Shown: positions 6,813 through 11,087 of the stretch, one piece after another
Layout of the letters: each line of letters starts with the position of its first letter
How positions within the stretch are numbered: the first letter of the stretch is position 1
Assembly: GCA_017437345.1 (NCBI GenBank)
Contig: JAFSBJ010000160.1
Coordinates: 1 to 11,087 of the forward strand
DNA: 11,087 nt
Direction: 5' to 3'
Source of the DNA: Clostridia bacterium
GTDB taxonomy: Bacteria > Bacillota_A > Clostridia > UMGS1810
Position numbers and translations under genes: made by a program
Notes under the pieces: generated by a model
The model's input: only the letters and a program-made list of their open reading frames with translations
Database searches by the model: none
Told to the model about the DNA's origin: nothing

Positions 6813-6844
6813 TGAGGTGCATCACCATTTGATGATACACCTCA
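6813..6844 (-). terminator. Terminator after the LysM-CAP gene (possibly bidirectional)
   Basis: TGAGGTGCATCA (6813-6824) and TGATACACCTCA (6833-6844) form a 12-bp stem with one G-T type pair and an 8-base loop, just after the LysM-CAP stop at 6858. On the minus strand the stem is followed by CTTGTTTTGG; on the plus strand by TTTTT. Confidence 0.7.
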
Positions 6845-6857
6845 TTTTTAATTTGTT

Positions 6858-7460
6858 TTACTTTTGTATGAACATCTGAGTCCAGTAGTTTCCGCTTTTA
6901 ACATAGCCAACACCGATGTGGGTATAGGATTTATTAAGAATATTGGCTCTATGGCCCTGGGAATTCATCCAGCTATTTACAACCTTTTGGGGTGTTGTCT
7001 GACCTTTTGCTATATTCTCTCCTGCACTGCGATATGATATGCCAAAGCTCTTCATCATATCAAAGGGTGAGCCGAAGGTGGGGCTTGTGTGGGAAAAATA
7101 GTTATTTTCTTTCATATCCATCGACTTATATCTTGCAACTCTGCTAAGCTCCCAATCGTGAGTAAGAGGCGAAAGACCGTTTTTTGCTCTTTCAACATTA
7201 ACCAGACGAATAACCTCGGTTTCAAAAGAAGAAACAGATTTATCCTCTACAGGAAGCTTTAATATCTGCCCCGGATAGATAAGATCGGGGTTTTCTACAT
7301 CAGGATTGGCATTTATTATTTCTCTTGTGCCAACTTCATATTTATTTGCTATCTTCCACATTGTGTCTCCTCTGACGACGGTGTGGGTGGCAGCAGAGGC
7401 AGAAAGCCCAAGAATAATAAATGCACTAAAAGCTGATATGGCTGCTTTTTTGATATTCAT
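6858..7460 (-). CDS. Secreted LysM and CAP/SCP-domain protein (YkwD-like)
   Basis: This 200-residue protein has a signal peptide (1-23, ending ASA) and one LysM peptidoglycan- or chitin-binding domain (about 25-70, HTVVRGDTMWKIANKY...IYPGQILKLP). A CAP domain follows (about 78-200) with YFSHTSP (121-127), AGENIA (146-151), W164 and SQGHRANIL (167-175), and HIGVGY (181-186). The CAP pocket residues His124, Glu148 and His181 are kept. Such proteins are exported and bind the cell wall or, in spore formers, the cortex/coat interface; the catalytic role of bacterial CAP domains is not settled. AAAAAGGAGGT lies 8 bases before the ATG. It has its own sigma-A-like promoter and terminator, so vegetative expression seems more likely than purely sporulation-specific expression. 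The domain calls are firm. Confidence 0.93.
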   Translation of the reverse strand: MNIKKAAISAFSAFIILGLSASAATHTVVRGDTMWKIANKYEVGTREIINANPDVENPDLIYPGQILKLPVEDKSVSSFETEVIRLVNVERAKNGLSPLTHDWELSRVARYKSMDMKENNYFSHTSPTFGSPFDMMKSFGISYRSAGENIAKGQTTPQKVVNSWMNSQGHRANILNKSYTHIGVGYVKSGNYWTQMFIQK

Positions 7461-7504
7461 AATATGATACCTCCTTTTTATGAATTGTCAAAAAGACGGT
7501 ATTT

Positions 7505-7533
7505 ATTATATCAAAAAAGCATGCTGCGGGCAA
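7505..7533 (-). promoter_or_regulatory. Candidate sigma-A promoter of the LysM-CAP gene
   Basis: On the minus strand TTGCCC (7528-7533) matches 4 of 6 bases of the -35 and TATAAT (7505-7510) is a perfect -10, at 17-base spacing, 45 bases before the ATG. Confidence 0.6.
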
Positions 7534-7555
7534 ATGTAAATAATGTAAAAACCTA

Positions 7556-8398
7556 TCACACACGCTTAAATCCGTTACCGCGGACTTCTTTTATATCCGT
7601 TATTGTTACGAAGGATTTTGGGTCAATTTCTTTTATTTTATTAAGAAGTCCCGGAAGCTCCTTTGCTTTTACAACGCTCATCAGCATTGCACCGGCTTTG
7701 TTTTTATAGCAGCCTTTAGAATAAATTGCAGTTACTCCTCTATTTATATCACTTAAAATAATTCCGGCTATTTCATCAGATTTTTCGGAAACAACTATAA
7801 CAGATTTGGCGTAGTCACCCATAGTGAGAATTCTATCGGCAATATATGAGCAGACATACAAGGATACAAGAGAATAGAAACAGATAATATAATCCTTAAA
7901 AACTATTCCCGAAAATGACACTATTATAAAGTCTATAATGAGTATTATTTTTGCAGGTGAAATATGCGGAAGTTTTTTTTGAAAAATAAGAGCCGCAAAA
8001 TCGCTACCACCGGTTGAAGCGTTTCTTCTCATCGTAAAACCAATGCCTATTCCGGAAAGGACACCGCCAAATACTGAGCCAATAAAAATATCGCTACAGT
8101 AAAACCCTATATGTGATGTGGCTTCAAGAAAAATTGACAAAAGCACAACACCTGCAAGGGTTTTAACGAGCGATTCTTTTGGGAGCTTTTTTGATGCAAG
8201 AAAAAAGAGCAAAATATTAAGACCAAGCACAGTTACAGACAGAGGAACATCTGCTAAATAATAAAGCACTGTGGCAACACCGCTTACTCCACCTGTTGAA
8301 ATCTTAAGCGGGGCAAGAAAGATATTTATTGCAATTGAAAGAACAAAAGCTCCAAGGGTTATAGTTATATAGTCAGATAATAATTTTTTAAAATTCAT
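7556..8398 (-). CDS. YitT family membrane protein with DUF2179 domain
   Basis: YitT proteins are integral membrane proteins of Firmicutes with unknown substrate. This one has 280 residues, with about six hydrophobic segments between residues 13 and 188. The family's duplicated glycine motif appears as KISTGGVSGVAT (32-43) and RRNASTGGSDFAA (124-136). A soluble C-terminal DUF2179 domain follows (about 222-275, GVTAIYSKGCYKNKAGAML to FVTITDIKEVRGNGF). I start it at ATG 8398, which has GGTGA 9 bases upstream; a TTG at 8413 would add five residues and lacks a site. It follows the EamA transporter gene by 57 bases on the same strand, and the gap holds short repeats. Its function is unknown; transport or membrane signalling are the usual guesses. 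Confidence 0.9.
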   Translation of the reverse strand: MNFKKLLSDYITITLGAFVLSIAINIFLAPLKISTGGVSGVATVLYYLADVPLSVTVLGLNILLFFLASKKLPKESLVKTLAGVVLLSIFLEATSHIGFYCSDIFIGSVFGGVLSGIGIGFTMRRNASTGGSDFAALIFQKKLPHISPAKIILIIDFIIVSFSGIVFKDYIICFYSLVSLYVCSYIADRILTMGDYAKSVIVVSEKSDEIAGIILSDINRGVTAIYSKGCYKNKAGAMLMSVVKAKELPGLLNKIKEIDPKSFVTITDIKEVRGNGFKRV

Positions 8399-8411
8399 AA
8401 TATTTTTCACC

Positions 8412-8451
8412 AAACATATTTTTTATTATGTTTGCCAAAAAACATATTTTT
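8412..8451. repeat. Direct repeat pair flanking an inverted copy, EamA-YitT gap
   Basis: The 12-base AAACATATTTTT occurs at 8412-8423 and 8440-8451, and the inverted 7-mer TATGTTT (8427-8433) lies between. In the leftward transcript the middle arm can pair with either flanking copy. One choice places a hairpin directly against the GGTGA of the YitT gene. The arms are short and AT-rich, so chance is possible. Confidence 0.5.
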
Positions 8452-8455
8452 AAAA

Positions 8456-9328
8456 TTATTCTTTAACAAAACTCAGCATCAACACAGCTGTCATTATAAA
8501 AATTATTCCGATAATTGATGTGAGGCTTAAGGGTTCACCGAAAAACACAACACCGAAAAGGGTGGCTGTCATGGGTTCTATTATGCCAAGGGCTGAAGCT
8601 GTTCCAACAGGAATATACTTAAGAGACATAGTATAGAGAGAATAAGGCATGGTTACCGTAAACACACCAACACCTACTATAAGCGAATATAAAAGCGCGG
8701 GAGATGTGTTGGCTATGGAGAATATTGACACAATATCAGCAAAGCACAAGGACAAAAGAGCCATGAATATGTAGCAATATACAGAAGCTGATAAGGGATT
8801 ACTTTTTTTACTTATCTGAACTTTGGCTATGATATTATAGGCACTATATGATATGCCTGATAAAAGACCGGTTATAACGCCCCACAGATTAAAGGTGGCA
8901 CCGCCAACAATTCCGGATATGAGAGCACAGCCAAGAATAACAAAAAATACGGACACAAGCTTAACCTTTGTGAGCTTTTCACCGAGAAATGTGACAGAAT
9001 ATGCCATAACAAAAATGGGAGCTGTATACATAAGCATTACTGCAACGGAAACAGAGCCAACATTCATGGATTCATAATAGAAAAATGCCGCAAGAAACAT
9101 TGAAATGCCACCGCATGCAAACCAGAAAAGCTGAGAAAGATTAATTCTAAAAAGATTTTTATCTTTTAAGAAAACATAAAGAGACATTAGTATGGCAGAA
9201 ACTATGCCACGCATTGCGGTTAACTGAAGTGGTGTGAAACCATAGGGATACAGAAGATTTGCAAATATTGCCGATGTACCCCAACAAACTGCGGCAAGAA
9301 CAATTAAAAGTACAGGATATTTTTTCAT
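8456..9328 (-). CDS. EamA-family transporter (drug/metabolite transporter superfamily)
   Basis: This inner-membrane permease probably exports a small metabolite or amino acid; the substrate cannot be read from sequence. The 290 residues form ten hydrophobic helices in two EamA repeats, about 5-137 and 150-286. Repeat 1 opens with VCWGTSAIFANLLYPYGFTPLQLTAMRG and ends near APIFVMAYSVTFLGEKLT. Repeat 2 ends with the matching ALGIIEPMTATLFGVVFFGEPLS. AAAGGTGAT lies 3 bases before the ATG. A TATAAT at 9364-9369 is a possible -10 with only a poor -35, so part of its expression could come from read-through of the tRNA unit upstream. The YitT gene follows on the same strand and is probably in the same transcript. 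Confidence 0.92.
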   Translation of the reverse strand: MKKYPVLLIVLAAVCWGTSAIFANLLYPYGFTPLQLTAMRGIVSAILMSLYVFLKDKNLFRINLSQLFWFACGGISMFLAAFFYYESMNVGSVSVAVMLMYTAPIFVMAYSVTFLGEKLTKVKLVSVFFVILGCALISGIVGGATFNLWGVITGLLSGISYSAYNIIAKVQISKKSNPLSASVYCYIFMALLSLCFADIVSIFSIANTSPALLYSLIVGVGVFTVTMPYSLYTMSLKYIPVGTASALGIIEPMTATLFGVVFFGEPLSLTSIIGIIFIMTAVLMLSFVKE

Positions 9329-9375
9329 TTTATCACCTTTATGTAAATATAATTAAGCGATGCATTATAAAATTT

Positions 9376-9393
9376 GTTTTGCGTAAGCAAAAC
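9376..9393. other. Small perfect hairpin upstream of the EamA gene
   Basis: GTTTTGC (9376-9382) and GCAAAAC (9387-9393) form a 7-bp stem with a GTAA loop on the plus strand (TTAC on the minus strand). It lies just upstream of the TATAAT at 9364-9369. It has no adjoining T-run on the minus strand and no clear role. Confidence 0.4.
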
Positions 9394-9433
9394 TACCTTT
9401 TCTTATCTATTCACTCTTATCTTTTATCTGGAA

Positions 9434-9444
9434 ACGACAATTTT
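9434..9444. repeat. Third copy of the tRNA-terminator arm
   Basis: ACGACAATTTT here is perfectly complementary over 11 bases to AAAATTGTCGT at 9511-9521, the first arm of the tRNA terminator. GAAACGACAA also occurs as a direct repeat at 9431-9440 and 9489-9498. Confidence 0.55.
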
Positions 9445-9480
9445 AGAGAAGAACGAAGAGAGAAAAGTGAAAAGAGAATA

Positions 9481-9521
9481 GAACAAAAGAAACGACAACT
9501 TTCTTTGTCGAAAATTGTCGT
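9481..9521 (-). terminator. Intrinsic terminator of tRNA-Met
   Basis: On the minus strand ACGACAATTTTC (9521-9510) pairs with GAAAGTTGTCGT (9503-9492) through 12 bp including one G-T, around a 6-base loop. It is followed by TTCTTTTGTTC and lies 10 bases after the tRNA 3' end. Confidence 0.85.
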
Positions 9522-9530
9522 GTCTTTTTA

Positions 9531-9604
9531 TAGCGGCAGACGGATTTGAACCATCGACACAGCGGGTATGAACCGCATGCTCTAGCCAACTGAGCTATGC
9601 CGCC
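9531..9604 (-). tRNA. tRNA-Met (anticodon CAT), elongator type
   Basis: The 74 bases fold into a full cloverleaf on the minus strand. The acceptor is GGCGGCA with TGCCGCT (one terminal G-T), the D arm is GCTC...GAGC, and the anticodon stem-loop is GCGG-TTCATAC-CCGC with anticodon CAT at 34-36. The T arm is GATGG-TTCAAAT-CCGTC and the discriminator is A. CCA is not encoded. The first pair is G-T rather than the C-A mismatch of initiator tRNA, and the anticodon stem lacks three consecutive G-C pairs of initiator type, so it is not fMet. A lysidine-modified tRNA-Ile with genomic CAT cannot be fully excluded, but the overall sequence resembles clostridial elongator Met. Confidence 0.9.
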
Positions 9605-9609
9605 GTATT

Positions 9610-9640
9610 TAGTTTCTGTTGTGCTTGACAACAGAAACTA
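9610..9640. repeat. Perfect 13-bp inverted repeat overlapping the tRNA promoter start region
   Basis: TAGTTTCTGTTGT (9610-9622) and ACAACAGAAACTA (9628-9640) are perfect complements around a 5-base centre. The right end touches the -10 box at 9640, and the palindrome covers the expected transcription start (about 9633) and ends 5 bases before the tRNA. No T-run follows on the minus strand, so it is not an obvious terminator of the DUF1015 gene. It may be an operator or a leader hairpin. Confidence 0.6.
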
Positions 9641-9668
9641 TTTTAATATAAAAGATGATATTTGTCAA
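9640..9668 (-). promoter_or_regulatory. Sigma-A promoter of tRNA-Met
   Basis: On the minus strand TTGACA (9663-9668) is a perfect -35 and TAAAAT (9640-9645) a 5 of 6 -10, at 17-base spacing, about 35 bases before the mature tRNA 5' end. A strong core promoter fits a stable RNA gene. Confidence 0.75.
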
Positions 9669-9712
9669 GAACTTTTTTCTATTTTTTGCAAATAACACAT
9701 AAATATACCGAT

Positions 9713-10978
9713 TTATATATCATTATTTATTATTCTTGCCTCATTATAGAATCTTTTATCGCAAGCATCACCCATTGAGAAGGTTTTTCTCGGGAGTGCT
9801 CCATCAATAATAACTGTTTTAAAAAGATCACCTTTATCCATAGCATCGAGAATTATACCACATGCTTTATGTTTTTCACATAATTCTTTTACCACATCAT
9901 CACCATGGATATAATCAACTCTGCCGCCATTTTGGGAAATATAGTTATCTATAAAATTCTGAATAGTTCCTACTGTAAGATTAGCAGTTGGGTTCTTAAT
10001 TCTATATTTTTTTATGTTTGAATCTGTCACAAGATAAAAAACCTGACCGTCTGCAGCAGCATCATCAACAAGCTCGCAAGCACCTTGGATTTTATTTTCA
10101 AAATCGCTGGCATCAATATCAAACACAACTCTGTGAATAGCCTCAAAAACAAGGCTATCATCATGAAGATTAACTATTTCTGCAAGAGCATATCTGGCAG
10201 GTGAAGAAAGAGCTTTGTCCCCTATTTTTTCTTTTGTTATATTATAATATTCTTTAGCGGTTGCAAGAGAATGATTTCCATCACCAACAGCAAAAACAAG
10301 AGGATGTTCCTCAGATACACCATATTTGCTGTTAAAAGCAGATAAATCGGATAGCTTGGCTATTTCCATTTCAAGATATTTAGCAAGCTCATCTGTTAAA
10401 AGCCATCCGCAAAGGTGACCGGAATTCATCATAACATCAAAATCATACACCTTTTTCATTGAAGATTTATTTTCACCGATATGTTCTATTATTCTTTTTT
10501 TATCATCATCAATAAGAAGCATAACATGAGGAAGCTCAAGCTTTGCATTAAGACGAACTTTAAGACGAGGCGGAATTCTTTCTGCAACAGTTCCTTCTGT
10601 GGCCCTTATAGCCGATTTTGATCCTTTGTTATAATCATAATCCTCAAGATCAACTGCCGCTATAATGCCCTTACGAATAAGACCATTTCTCTGAGTTCTT
10701 TCGACATATATATATGAAGAATTGTAACAAGAGAACACACCTTCAGATATGTAGTTATTCATGTTATTATTAACAGTTTTTATTCTTTCTTCAACATCGT
10801 CATTTTCAAGATAAATTTCAGGTAAAACAAGATTATAAGTCGAAGGACTATCACCTACTATATTCTCTACCTCAGTCCAGTAATCAGGTTCTGATGTGTA
10901 CTGATCGCATGCAACAACACTCCATTTTTTCATGTCGGCATTTTTGGGAAGCAAAATATCTGCTTTGCTTAATGTCAT
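9713..10978 (-). CDS. DUF1015 family protein (ParB/SerK-like motif)
   Basis: The 421 residues match DUF1015, a soluble family found in many anaerobes. Conserved stretches include SVVACDQYTSEPDYW (20-34), RATEGTVAERIPPR (125-138), VFAVGDGNHSLATAK (228-242) and HDDSLVFEAIHRVVF (272-286). The GDGNHSLATA motif recalls the DGHHR-type motif of ParB-like and ADP-dependent serine kinase proteins, so nucleotide or phosphate chemistry is a reasonable inference but unproven. In clostridia such genes often lie beside serA and serC of serine synthesis; if so here, they would be to the right of the window. AAAAGGAGGT lies 7 bases before the ATG and a sigma-A promoter lies upstream. The next gene on the strand is the tRNA, with no clear terminator between. 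Family call firm, function unknown. Confidence 0.9.
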   Translation of the reverse strand: MTLSKADILLPKNADMKKWSVVACDQYTSEPDYWTEVENIVGDSPSTYNLVLPEIYLENDDVEERIKTVNNNMNNYISEGVFSCYNSSYIYVERTQRNGLIRKGIIAAVDLEDYDYNKGSKSAIRATEGTVAERIPPRLKVRLNAKLELPHVMLLIDDDKKRIIEHIGENKSSMKKVYDFDVMMNSGHLCGWLLTDELAKYLEMEIAKLSDLSAFNSKYGVSEEHPLVFAVGDGNHSLATAKEYYNITKEKIGDKALSSPARYALAEIVNLHDDSLVFEAIHRVVFDIDASDFENKIQGACELVDDAAADGQVFYLVTDSNIKKYRIKNPTANLTVGTIQNFIDNYISQNGGRVDYIHGDDVVKELCEKHKACGIILDAMDKGDLFKTVIIDGALPRKTFSMGDACDKRFYNEARIINNDI

Positions 10979-11008
10979 ATGAAATACCTCCTTTTAAATA
11001 TTAATATT

Positions 11009-11036
11009 ATTATACATCAATATGAAAAATTTTCAA
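11009..11036 (-). promoter_or_regulatory. Sigma-A promoter of the DUF1015 gene
   Basis: On the minus strand TTGAAA (11031-11036) and TATAAT (11009-11014) are 16 bases apart, 30 bases before the ATG. This suggests the gene can be transcribed on its own and not only from an upstream neighbour. Confidence 0.65.
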
Positions 11037-11040
11037 GATA

Positions 11041-11070
11041 TTTTGAAAAAAGAGTATCTTTTTTTCAAAA
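11041..11070. repeat. AT-rich imperfect inverted repeat upstream of the DUF1015 promoter
   Basis: TTTTGAAAAAAGA (11041-11053) and TCTTTTTTTCAAAA (11057-11070) pair with a one-base bulge around GTA. It lies between the DUF1015 promoter and a possible plus-strand promoter at the edge. It could be an operator, a weak terminator or low-complexity chance. Confidence 0.4.
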
Positions 11071-11073
11071 ATA

Positions 11074-11082
11074 TGTTATAAT
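11074..11082 (+). promoter_or_regulatory. Possible extended -10 promoter at the right edge
   Basis: TGTTATAAT is a perfect extended -10 on the plus strand. No good -35 lies at 16-18 bases. If real it would drive a rightward gene starting beyond the window. Confidence 0.35.
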
Positions 11083-11087
11083 TATAC

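Noticed and set aside
6730..6840. Longer N-terminus for the serine hydrolase starting near 6840
   Set aside because: It would span the promoter at 6749-6777 and the upstream terminator hairpin; the family N-terminus fits ATG 6729.
8399..8413. TTG 8413 as start of the YitT gene
   Set aside because: No ribosome binding site precedes it, while ATG 8398 has GGTGA upstream.
9259..9549. Rightward 96-residue frame rich in Arg, Lys and Glu
   Set aside because: Covers the EamA leader, purine-rich spacer and tRNA terminator; no ribosome binding site or family pattern.
9531..9604. Initiator tRNA-fMet
   Set aside because: First base pair is G-T rather than unpaired C-A, and the anticodon stem lacks the three consecutive G-C pairs.
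9443..9631. Leftward 62-residue frame (GGIAQLARACGSYPLCRWFKS)
   Set aside because: This is translation across the tRNA gene, a common false call.
1..11087. CRISPR array, insertion sequence, prophage, or toxin-antitoxin pair
   Set aside because: No regularly spaced repeats, transposase or integrase motifs, or paired small genes of known toxin types were seen.

Overview
The window looks like chromosome from a low-GC, spore-forming Clostridia-type Firmicute. The evidence is a GerA-type germinant receptor subunit, SpoVT, a YlmC/YmxH-family protein and Veg, together with strong AGGAGG-type ribosome binding sites, AT-rich sigma-A promoters and TTG starts. I see no insertion sequence, prophage, CRISPR array or integration site; this reads as core and sporulation housekeeping DNA.

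Left part (1-4900). A GerA receptor A subunit runs leftward off the window edge. Diverging from it are veg with its terminator, a small orphan P-loop NTPase with its own strong promoter and terminator, then a rightward group: a YigZ/IMPACT-family protein, a compact class B penicillin-binding protein, a YlmC/YmxH-family PRC-barrel protein and a tiny glycine-zipper membrane protein. The last two both appear to start with TTG. The hairpin after the PBP gene looks like a terminator but also holds the ribosome binding site of the next gene. A 12-bp hairpin closes this group against the convergent spoVT.

Right part (4897-11087, all genes leftward). In transcription order from the right: a DUF1015 protein, an elongator tRNA-Met with promoter and terminator, an EamA-family (DMT) transporter, a YitT/DUF2179 membrane protein, a secreted LysM-CAP protein, a serine hydrolase of the beta-lactamase/esterase fold interrupted by one frameshift, and spoVT.

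How they fit together. Several genes belong to spore biology: the GerA subunit senses germinants, SpoVT tunes late forespore genes, and the YlmC/YmxH protein is of a sporulation-linked family. The PBP and the LysM-CAP protein act at the envelope. The others (YigZ, EamA, YitT, DUF1015) are common but loosely characterised. No clear new multi-gene system is visible. The points most worth checking are the frameshift on a slippery heptamer in the serine hydrolase, the terminator/ribosome-binding-site hybrid hairpin, a perfect palindrome on the tRNA promoter, and competing hairpins downstream of the tRNA.
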